DNA of 64,000 nt, from the NCBI RefSeq assembly GCF_020166415.1, contig NZ_JAIQXV010000009.1:84539-148538 (forward strand), read 5' to 3'. The notes under the pieces were generated by a model, which saw only the letters and a program-made list of their open reading frames with translations, was not told where the DNA came from and ran no database searches. Made by a program: the position numbers and the translations under genes. The stretch is from Deinococcus multiflagellatus. GTDB taxonomy: Bacteria; Deinococcota; Deinococci; Deinococcales; Deinococcaceae. Of this stretch, positions 8,517 through 16,800 are shown in pieces (the stretch's first letter is position 1; each line of letters starts with the position of its first letter).

Positions 8517-10367
8517 ATGTTTTCCCCAGAACAACGACTGAGCAACGACGGCGGCAAGCCCGCACCCAAGCCCCAGCAGCCCGCCGCGCCCATGGCCCTG
8601 AAAAAAGCCCCCAAGAAATGGGAACGCACCTTTGTGGGCAAGGGCAAGGACGTGAAGTTTCAGCTGCGCATTATCCGCGATGAAGGCGGGCGCCTGATTG
8701 GCCGCTATATGGCCACCCCAGGGAGCGGGGCGGGGTGGCACGTCGAGGGCGTGATCCGCGAGGACAACACCTTCGTGCTGAAAGGCACCGACAACAACGC
8801 CGAATTTGCCGGCCAATTCAGCCCCGACGGTAAAAAGATCACCACCAGCTTCAACAACAAGACTTCGAACGGTGAATTCAAGGTCGAGAGTATGCAGATG
8901 GGTTTTGTGGTGATGCCTCCGAGGGTGGCGCCAAAACCGACCCAGCAAAACTCAGAACCCAATACTCAGGGACCTGGAGTATCGGGGCAAGGCGGACAAC
9001 AAAATGATTCAAATATTATGAGTTGGGAAGAGACCATATCACAAGAGATGAGGAATAAGCTTCCAGCCTTAGCAGAGCCAGGATTCTTGAAGGAATTACA
9101 AGGTCTATGCACAAGATTGGGCATTCCACGAGACCTACTTCTAGCAGTGATGGCATTTGAGTCTGCAGATGCTCAACATGGGACTCGCGGTTTGGATCCG
9201 ACTGCCGATAATGGACTAGGCTACTATGGCTTAATTCAGTTTGGGGCTGCAGCCGCAAGGGATTTAGGTATAGTCGATCCAAAAAAGTTTGCAACGATGT
9301 CCGCCACACAGCAATTACCCTATGTAGAAATTTTCTTGAAACAGCATGGGGTTCTCAAGGCTGTGGAAAAGGCCAAGCTAGAGAAAAGAAATATAACTCT
9401 TGAAGAAATTTATATGAGTATTTTGGCTGGTAGCTCATCGGCGGCATATCGCCCCGTTTGGAAGACGAGATCAGCTAGTCCCGATGGTTATGACAATAAC
9501 TCAGGCTTGGATAGCAATAATGATAAGCAGATTACTCCCACAGAGGCTGCCGATGCAGTAAGACTACATTGGAGAGATGTGTTCGGTAATAATATCGACA
9601 GCAGAAGCAGGAACATAGAAAGAGTATGGTATAACGAACTCAATCCAAGGAATGGAAAACTTGAAAGGAAGTGGAAGGTTAAGGAACACGACACTGTATT
9701 TTCAGAGAAACTCAACCCTACTTTTGGGCCGATCACACAAAACCCTACCCAGAACAATTCTCAACCAAGCACTACTGGGGCTGCAACATTTAAATTGCCT
9801 TCTGCAGCACGAAAAAGGGAGATCGTTCAACAGCAGGATTGGGGAGCAGAAATAGGCTCCTTAGATGGAGTGGCGGCATACTATAACGATGGTCGAAAGG
9901 ACGCCAACGAACAAGCGGAAGGTAATAGAAATTACTCCAAAGATGGAAAAAACTATGAATATGGACTTAAATGGCAGTGTGTAGAGTACGTTCGTAGATA
10001 CTATTACGATGTATTAGATGTTAAATTTGTTCCTAGATCCGGCGATGCGCAAGATTATTTTGATAAATCAACACCGGATGGCTCTACTAACCCCGCAAGA
10101 AGCCTAAGGCAGTTTAAAAGTGGTGGTCGAGAGAAGCCTAAATATCAAGACCTCATAATATTTGGACCGAACAAATACTCAGGGTATGGGCACGTAGCAA
10201 TTGTTGCGGCAGTTACGGAAAATAAAATCACGATAGCGCAACAGAATGTGGGCACCTTGTTCAAGCAAGATATTGATTTAGAAACGTTTACATCGGGCGG
10301 AGTGAAAAGATATAGACTTGGCAAGGATTTTGCAGATCTTAACTTGTTCGGCTGGTTACGCAAATGA
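8517..10367 (+). CDS. Chimeric cell-wall hydrolase: unknown N-domain, lysozyme-like domain, CHAP amidase domain
   Basis: The 616-residue protein has three parts. Residues about 33-130 form a small beta-rich domain in normal high-GC codons. After a Pro/Gln/Gly linker (135-165) the DNA becomes clearly AT-rich. Residues 180-360 resemble a transglycosylase/lysozyme fold (LLAVMAFESADAQHG with Glu215 as candidate acid, YYGLIQFG). Residues 440-616 form a CHAP domain, with Cys488 in WQCVEYVRR, His559 in GYGHVAIV and Asn577 in QQNVGT as candidate triad. It should cut peptidoglycan glycan and peptide bonds. There is no signal peptide, which suggests a dedicated delivery route or a lysis role. AGGAGG 6 nt before ATG 8517 fixes the start. 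It overlaps the lipoprotein gene by 4 nt (ATGA). Effector-type function is inferred. Confidence 0.85.
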   Translation: MFSPEQRLSNDGGKPAPKPQQPAAPMALKKAPKKWERTFVGKGKDVKFQLRIIRDEGGRLIGRYMATPGSGAGWHVEGVIREDNTFVLKGTDNNAEFAGQFSPDGKKITTSFNNKTSNGEFKVESMQMGFVVMPPRVAPKPTQQNSEPNTQGPGVSGQGGQQNDSNIMSWEETISQEMRNKLPALAEPGFLKELQGLCTRLGIPRDLLLAVMAFESADAQHGTRGLDPTADNGLGYYGLIQFGAAAARDLGIVDPKKFATMSATQQLPYVEIFLKQHGVLKAVEKAKLEKRNITLEEIYMSILAGSSSAAYRPVWKTRSASPDGYDNNSGLDSNNDKQITPTEAADAVRLHWRDVFGNNIDSRSRNIERVWYNELNPRNGKLERKWKVKEHDTVFSEKLNPTFGPITQNPTQNNSQPSTTGAATFKLPSAARKREIVQQQDWGAEIGSLDGVAAYYNDGRKDANEQAEGNRNYSKDGKNYEYGLKWQCVEYVRRYYYDVLDVKFVPRSGDAQDYFDKSTPDGSTNPARSLRQFKSGGREKPKYQDLIIFGPNKYSGYGHVAIVAAVTENKITIAQQNVGTLFKQDIDLETFTSGGVKRYRLGKDFADLNLFGWLRK

Positions 10368-10894
10368 GAAGGTCACTTCCTCTTCTAATTCTACTAGCTG
10401 GCTGCTCAAATGCCGTCAACATGAGTCCTTTATATAATATTTCAGAAATAAAATATTCTTCATTTTGCAAGATATATCAATGTAGATTGAAGTATTCGCA
10501 GAATAATATATATATATTCGCCTTATCTCATAATAAGATAAGGCCAGGAAGCGAGCTCTATGTAAATTTGAACCGCTATTACTTGAACAGATTCGCAATT
10601 GACCTTCCTAAACGAAGCCTACTCAATGGACCAACTCCAGACGAATCTGTTATGCTTAAGAGCTTTTTTAGTTGGATGGGACTTCCCAACTTAGACCTCA
10701 AAAAGGACATTTTAGCTTCTTCGGCTCTTGTCGATCAAGAGACTGTAGATTATGCCGAGATACGCAAATATGTTTTCAAAGACGTTAAAATGTCGGCATA
10801 TATAAAAAGCTCGCCTGATTCATCTCTGAATGTCGATAAGGGCAGACTCACATATGGAGTTATGCCCTCTGGAGATTTCCCACCTTCACGCTAG
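10364..10894 (+). CDS. AT-rich lipoprotein, candidate immunity partner of the upstream hydrolase
   Basis: This 176-residue protein starts with a lipoprotein signal (MRRSLPLLILLAGCS; lipobox LLAGC, Cys14), so it is anchored outside the cytoplasmic membrane. The rest, rich in Tyr, Asn and Ser, matches no family I know. Its start codon overlaps the stop of the hydrolase gene (ATGA), so the two are translationally coupled. Both are AT-rich against a GC-rich genome. A periplasmic lipoprotein coupled to a wall-hydrolase gene fits an immunity protein; this is inference. Its stop codon TAG is also the first three bases of the alaS -10 hexamer. Confidence 0.75.
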   Translation: MRRSLPLLILLAGCSNAVNMSPLYNISEIKYSSFCKIYQCRLKYSQNNIYIFALSHNKIRPGSELYVNLNRYYLNRFAIDLPKRSLLNGPTPDESVMLKSFFSWMGLPNLDLKKDILASSALVDQETVDYAEIRKYVFKDVKMSAYIKSSPDSSLNVDKGRLTYGVMPSGDFPPSR

Positions 10895-10897
10895 ACT
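10892..10897 (+). promoter_or_regulatory. -10 element TAGACT of alaS, embedded in the lipoprotein stop codon
   Basis: TAGACT lies 7 nt before the alaS ATG. Its TAG is the stop codon of the preceding lipoprotein gene. Any -35 must lie inside the 3' end of that gene. No Shine-Dalgarno sequence is visible before alaS, consistent with a leaderless mRNA. Confidence 0.55.
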
Positions 10898-10904
10898 CTC
10901 CCCT

Positions 10905-13577
10905 ATGTCCACCCCGCTCTCCACGGCCCAGATTCGCGAGAAGTACCTGCAATTCTTCGAAAGCAAGGGGCACCTGCGCCTGCCCAGCCACTCCACGGTG
11001 GCACCCGATCCCACCACCCTCTTCACCGTGGCGGGCATGCAGCCCTTCAAGGCACAGTTCATGGGAGCGCCAGCGGTCTTTGATGGCGTAGCCAGCAAGC
11101 GCGTGACCACGGCGCAGAAGTGCCTGCGTATTGGCGACATTGAGAACGTGGGGCGCACGCTGCGCCACTGCTCGCTGCTGGAAATGCTGGGGAACTTCAG
11201 CTTTGGGGACTACTTCAAGCGCGAGGCCCTGACCTGGGCCTGGGAATTCCTGACCAGCGCGGACTGGATGGGCCTGGACCCCAGCAAGCTGCACGCCACG
11301 ATTTACCAGGATGACGAGGAAGCCTTCGCCATCTGGACCCAGGAGATTGGTCTGCCCCCCGAGCGGATTCTGCGCTTTGGGGCCGACGAGAACTTCTGGC
11401 CGGCAGACGCACCCAAGGAAGGCCCGAACGGGCCCTGCGGTCCGTGCAGCGAGATCTTCTATGACCGTGGCCCCAAATACGGCGACGACACCTGGGCCGA
11501 GTACGCCGACACCCGCGAGAGCGCCCGCTTTCTGGAAATCTGGAACTGCGTGTTCCCCCAGTATGACCGCCAGGACCCACTGCCCGACGGCACCCCGGTC
11601 CTGAAGGACTTGCCGTTCAAGAACATTGACACCGGCATGGGCCTGGAGCGCATTGCGACGGTCGTGCAGGATGTGTACGACTTCTACAGCAACGACGTGT
11701 TCGCGCCCGTCATCGCCAAGGTGGCAGAGCTGAGCGGCCAGCCCTACGAGGGGCCGCAGAACGTGTCGCACCGCGTGGTGGCCGAGCACACCCGTTCGGT
11801 GAGCATGGTGATCGCCGATGGTTCGGCGCCCAGCAACACCGGGCGCGGCTATGTGGTGCGCAAGATTCTGCGCCGCGCCTCGCGCCACGCCTACCTGCTG
11901 GGCCTGCGTGAGCCCAGCCTGTACCAGCTAGTGCCCCTGGTGGTCGAGCGCATGGGCGAGGCCTACCCCGAACTGCGCGAGCACCAGGCCAAGATAGAAG
12001 CCACCATCCGCGCCGAGGAAGAGCGCTTCCTGAAGACGCTGGAGGGCGGCATTCAGCGCCTGGGCGGCCTGCTGAGCGGCATGCAGCGGGGCGATGTGCT
12101 GTCGGGCGAGCACGCCTTCGTGCTGTACGACACCTACGGCTTCCCGGTGGACCTGACCAAGGAAATTGCCGAGGAATACGGCATCACCGTGGACGAAGCC
12201 GGGTACGCCGAGAGCCTGGAAAACGCCCAGAACATTGCCCGCGCAGGCAGCAAGTATGGCAAATCCGAGCTGTTCGGCAGCAACCAGGAGGCCCTGGACG
12301 GCCTCTCCCCCACCGAATTCGTGGGCTACGACGACTTGCAGGCCGAAGGGCAGGTGCTGGCGCTGGTGGGCGCGGGCGAGCGCCTGGAGCATCTGGCGGC
12401 GGGCAGCGAGGCCACCGTGGTCCTGTCGCGCACCCCCTTCTACGCCGAGGGCGGCGGCGAGGTGGGCGACACCGGGCGCCTGGAGTGGGAAGGCGGCGCT
12501 GGCCTGGTGCGCGACACCCGCAAGACGCCCCAGGGTGTGTTCCTGCACGACGTGCTGGTGGAGGAAGGCGAGTTGCGCGGCGGCATGACTGTGCGCGGCG
12601 TGGTGTCTGGTGAGCGGCAGGCCATCCAGCGCCACCACACCGCCACCCACCTGCTGCACGCGGCGCTGCAGGCGGTCCTGGGCAGCGGCGTGGCCCAGAA
12701 GGGCTCGCTGGTGGCCGCCGACCGCCTGCGCTTTGACTTCTCGCACGGGGCAGCCCTGAGGGCCGATGAACTGGCCGCTGTGGAAACGCTGGTGAGCCGC
12801 TGGATCAGCGCAAACTTCGCGGTGTCGTGGCAGGAGATGCCCATTGCCCAGGCCAAGGCCGCCGGGGCCACCGCCCTGTTCGGCGAGAAATACGGCGAGA
12901 CCGTGCGCGTCGTGAGCGTGGAAGGCGACGTGAGCTACCACGGCCAGCCCGTGAGCAGCAAGGAGCTGTGCGGCGGGGCCCATGTGCGCCGCACCGGCGA
13001 CATTGGCGCGTTCGTGCTGCTGAGTGACGAGAACGTGGCGGCGGGCGTGCGCCGCGTGGAGGCCCTGGCGGGCGAGGCCGCCACCGCCTGGGTGCGCGAG
13101 CGCCTGAACGCCGCCGCGAAGGTGGCGGGCCTGCTGAACACCAGCCCCGAGGGCCTGGAAGCGCGGGTGTCTGGCCTGCAGGGCCAGTTGAAGACCGCCG
13201 AGAAAGAGGTGGCCGCCGTCAAGCGCCAGCTGGCCGAGGCCCAGATGGGCGGTGGGAGCGCAGCGGCCCAGACCCGTGAACTGGGCGGGTTCCAGGTGGC
13301 CGCGCTGAAACTGGCGGGCATTGAAGGCAACGAACTGCGCGCCGCCGCCGACAAGCTGCTGGACCAGAGCGGCGCCGATCTGGTGGTCGTGGCCGGTGAC
13401 AAGGGGCTGGTCGTGAAGGCCACCAAGGCCGCCGTGGGCCGGGGCGCACACGCCGGGCAGCTGATCGGCAAGCTGGCGGCGGCCGGCGGCGGCAAGGGCG
13501 GCGGCCGCCCGGATATGGCCCAGGCCGGCATTACCGACGCCGAGGCGGCGCTGGGGGCGCTGGACGGGGCGTTCTAA
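10905..13577 (+). CDS. alaS: Alanyl-tRNA synthetase
   Basis: The 890-residue enzyme charges tRNA(Ala) with alanine in the cytoplasm. The class II catalytic core begins STAQIREKYLQFFESKGHLRLPSHSTVAPDPTTLFTVAGMQPFK. The editing domain has HHTATHLLHAAL, and the zinc-binding CGGAHVRRTGDIGAF follows. The C-Ala domain ends GGGKGGGRPDMAQAGITDAEAALGAL. Length is typical. The start at 10905 is set by the conserved N-terminus and the TAGACT hexamer; an in-frame start at 10830 lies inside the upstream lipoprotein gene. Confidence 0.98.
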   Translation: MSTPLSTAQIREKYLQFFESKGHLRLPSHSTVAPDPTTLFTVAGMQPFKAQFMGAPAVFDGVASKRVTTAQKCLRIGDIENVGRTLRHCSLLEMLGNFSFGDYFKREALTWAWEFLTSADWMGLDPSKLHATIYQDDEEAFAIWTQEIGLPPERILRFGADENFWPADAPKEGPNGPCGPCSEIFYDRGPKYGDDTWAEYADTRESARFLEIWNCVFPQYDRQDPLPDGTPVLKDLPFKNIDTGMGLERIATVVQDVYDFYSNDVFAPVIAKVAELSGQPYEGPQNVSHRVVAEHTRSVSMVIADGSAPSNTGRGYVVRKILRRASRHAYLLGLREPSLYQLVPLVVERMGEAYPELREHQAKIEATIRAEEERFLKTLEGGIQRLGGLLSGMQRGDVLSGEHAFVLYDTYGFPVDLTKEIAEEYGITVDEAGYAESLENAQNIARAGSKYGKSELFGSNQEALDGLSPTEFVGYDDLQAEGQVLALVGAGERLEHLAAGSEATVVLSRTPFYAEGGGEVGDTGRLEWEGGAGLVRDTRKTPQGVFLHDVLVEEGELRGGMTVRGVVSGERQAIQRHHTATHLLHAALQAVLGSGVAQKGSLVAADRLRFDFSHGAALRADELAAVETLVSRWISANFAVSWQEMPIAQAKAAGATALFGEKYGETVRVVSVEGDVSYHGQPVSSKELCGGAHVRRTGDIGAFVLLSDENVAAGVRRVEALAGEAATAWVRERLNAAAKVAGLLNTSPEGLEARVSGLQGQLKTAEKEVAAVKRQLAEAQMGGGSAAAQTRELGGFQVAALKLAGIEGNELRAAADKLLDQSGADLVVVAGDKGLVVKATKAAVGRGAHAGQLIGKLAAAGGGKGGGRPDMAQAGITDAEAALGALDGAF

Positions 13578-13591
13578 GGAAAGATTCCTTC

Positions 13592-13652
13592 ACCCCTCTC
13601 TGGCGGGAGGCCCGCTGCAAGTGGCTCTGCGCGGCTCCCCAGGAGAGAGGGT
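13592..13652. repeat. Imperfect inverted repeat after alaS
   Basis: ACCCCTCTCT (13592-13601) can pair with AGAGAGGGT (13644-13652) with one bulged base, enclosing a GC-rich segment. Similar C-rich/G-rich pairs occur at 32978-33023 and around 25621-25665, which suggests a diffuse repeat family or terminator-like RNA structures. Confidence 0.5.
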
Positions 13653-13662
13653 CGAAAAGAAG

Positions 13663-13706
13663 AATTCAGAGCGACCCCGGGGACACACCCGGGGTCGCTC
13701 TGAATT
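13663..13706. terminator. Perfect 19-bp stem-loop between alaS and the DUF4132 gene
   Basis: 13663-13681 and 13688-13706 are exact reverse complements (core CAGAGCGACCCCGGG), loop GACACA. No T-run follows on either strand. It lies between convergent genes and probably acts as a bidirectional transcription end or RNA-stabilising hairpin. Confidence 0.7.
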
Positions 13707-13769
13707 GGCGTGGGCGAAATGACGACGCCGACCGCTTGTTGACCCTGGGGTGGCACGGCTCCCCGCGCT

Positions 13770-13818
13770 GGGCCATGAGCGAACAAGCCCTCATGGCCCA
13801 AAGCCCATGGCTCATGGC
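13770..13818. repeat. TCATGGC-type heptamer array with inverted partner
   Basis: GGGCCATGAG (13770-13779) is complementary to CTCATGGCCC (13790-13799). From 13791 four consecutive 7-mers follow: TCATGGC, CCAAAGC, CCATGGC, TCATGGC. The unit is the same as in the long array at 37726 (TGGCTCA is a rotation of TCATGGC). It lies just past the DUF4132 stop codon. Confidence 0.7.
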
Positions 13819-13826
13819 CCCTCCCC

Positions 13827-16800
13827 CTACCGCAACTGCTCCAGAATCGTGGGATCCTGAATCTTGCGGTCCTCGGCCAGCAGCAGCACCTTGCTGACCA
13901 CCTCGGCCGTTTTGGGATCGGGGTCGGCAAAGGGGAGGAAAATCCGGCCCTGGTGCTGATTGTGCACCGGCACGATGCACAGGAAGCCCCCCGGCTGGCG
14001 GTGAACGGTGCCGCTGCCCAGATGAACGGTGTAGCGGGCGTGGTGGCCGTCAATCAGGGCGTGGTCGTTCTCCAGGCGCACGTTGCCCAGCTTCAGCAGG
14101 CGCAGCGTTTCGCGCAGCAGGGCGGCGCGCATCTCGGTGGTGCTCTGGCTGGCTTCGGGGTCCACGCCGCCCACATGGGCCACGCTGACCACCAGGTCCA
14201 GGTCGCGCATGGTTTCGCTGAACACGCGCGGCGGGACTTCTGCCAGGGGCAGGGGTTCCGTGGCGCCGGGGCGCAGGAAATACGCGGCGTGCAGGGGCGC
14301 GCCTTCCACCTCGTTGGGGGTGCCGTAGCCCACGCTGGTGTCCACCCAGACGCTCAGGCCCTCGGCATGCCACGTCTTGCGCACGCCTTCTTCAGGGACC
14401 GCCACCCAGCCGCGCGTTTTGAACAGGGCCGCCGCCTTGCCGGGCTGGACGTGGTGGCCGTCGTATCGGGTGGTGCGGCGGGCGCCCTGCTCGGCCCCAG
14501 TGAGGGGGTAATACTCGCGGAAGGCCTGCTTGAAGGGCTGCGTCACGCCGCGCGTCATGATGTCCTGCTGAAGCTGCGGCCACTGCCCGCCCACGAACAG
14601 GTCATGCGGGTGCGCCAGGCGCAGGGCGTGGTCGGCCAGGGGGACGGGACCGCCGGGCGTGTCCAGCGCGTCTCCCTGCCACCAGCCCACGGCGGCCTCG
14701 TTCAGCACCCACAGCAGCGAGCGCAGCATGGGCGCAATCACCGGGTGCCCGGCCAGGTCGCGCAGTTCCTGGGGGGTAAAGAGGTCGCCGCGCACCATCG
14801 CCTCTTCCAGGGCCCCGCGCATGCGGCGCTGGGTGGCGCCCAGTTCCCTGACCGCCTCGCGCAGGGCCACGACTTCGGGGTGCTTTTTCAGGGCGGCGGG
14901 CAGCGTCTTCAGGCTCTTCTGGCCGCGTGCCACGGTCAGGCTGGCTTCACCGCCTGCGGTGAGGTGGATGCCCACGGTCACGTCGCCTTCGGTCACCGTC
15001 TGGGCCCAGTCGGGGGCCATGCGGGCTTCCATCGCCCACATTAGGCGCTGGGGGTCGGCGTAGCCAGCGGTGCGGGCCAGGTTCTGCAGGCCAATGTCGG
15101 CGGCGAGGCGTTCGCTGGCCTGCTTCTGCGCGCCCCACTGCCGGGCCTCGCGGCGAAAGTCGCTGAGGAGGCGGTAGCGGGCTTCCAGTTCGCGGGCGGC
15201 CCTGGCGGCGCCCCGCCCCAGGGGCAGCAGGCCCAGGGCGCGCACGGCGTCCTGGTGGCGCTTCTCGCGGATGCGGGTGGTGAGTTCGGCCGCCGTCACC
15301 TCGCCGCGCAGGGCCTGGGCGTACAGCTCGGCGCGTTTGTGGCCGCCGCTGCTGGAGGCATATTTGGCTGCGCCCAGCAGCGCCTGAAAGCGTGCCTTGC
15401 CCAGCACCCGGTGCAGGCGGTGAAACCACGCCACATCCACCGCGCCCGCCATCAGGTCTTCGGGGGACAGGGCGGTGCGCTCGCTGATCTGCACCTCCCA
15501 GTCCTCGCGGATCTCCTGGGGCACGCTCCAGTTGGTGTCGCGGGTGTGGGCGTGCAGCCAGTAGACCCCGTCCTGCAGGCCGCGCCAGCCCAACGCGCCC
15601 GCCACCAGCGGGGCCCACTGCGGGGCAAACATCGCCAGGTCCAGCAGCCGGGCCTCGCCCAGCCCGGCCTCCTGCGCCAGCCGGGCAAAGGTGGCGGGGG
15701 TGTCGCCGGGCGCCGGGAACGCCACGCGAATGAGGTGGCTGAAGGTCACGTCGCGGCTCTCGTTGCGGCCCTGGTAGCCGCGCTTCAGCGGGTTCTTGCC
15801 CAGCGCGGCCAGCAGGCGCAGGGCTTTCTCCGCGCCGCTGACGGACTGTAGGGCCAAGGCCGCCGGGGTGGCGGGCGTTTCCAGGTCGCCGCGCACCGCT
15901 TCCACCTCCAGCACGCGGGCGCGCACGGCGTCCACCGCCGCCTGCCAGTCGGGGTGGGTGGGCGTGCCCTCGCGCAGGCGGCGCCGGGTGAAGGTCGTCA
16001 GGTCGTCAAAGTCGTTGCCGTAGTAATAGCCGGTGCGCTCCGGGCGTGGGCCGATCAGCTGATCGCACAGGTCGGCGCGGCCCGCCCAGCCCTGCTCGTA
16101 GGCGCGCAGCAGCAGGGCCGTGTCCGGGCGGCGGCGGGGCAGGTGGGGAAAGGCCGTTCCCTCGTGCAGGGTCAGCTGCCACAGGCGCCGCTCCTGGGCC
16201 GGGGTCAGGCCGCCGGCGTGCCTGGGCCGCAGCGGCGAGAGCAGGTCGCGTGGGTCCTCGCTGCGCCAGGAATAGCGCGGGTCGGTGAGCATCTGGGCGT
16301 CTTGCGGCAACCCACTCAGGGCCGTGGCCCAGGCGTCCAGGGCCAGATCCACGTCCGCAGGGGTGCCGAAGGTGGATTGCAGGTGGCCCGCGACCGCCTG
16401 CACCCGGTCCATGTGGGCCAGCCGCAGCGGCACCAGCGGGCCCAGCGTGCGGTGCAGGGTGGCGCGGCGCAGGGCCTGCCGGGTTTCGGCGGTGCGGCGG
16501 GCCTGGGCGCGTTCGGGGTCGGCCTCGGCATCCTCTTCCCCCGCCAGTTCAGCCAGCACGTCAGCGAGGGCCTCGTCCTCCTCGGCCTCGGCTTCCAGGT
16601 CCGGCAGGGTGCTGTCCTGGCGGGCCACGAAGTGCGACAGGGCCCAGGCCATGCGGGTCAGGTCGCCGTCCTGCGCGCCGGGGCGCCCGGCCCACCAGCC
16701 ATGCCACAGGTCGGCCAGGGGCATGGGCTGCTCTGCGCGGGGGCTCAGCAGCCAGCCCGACACGTTGCCCAGCAGCGCCGTCTGCTGGCCGTCCCAGCCC

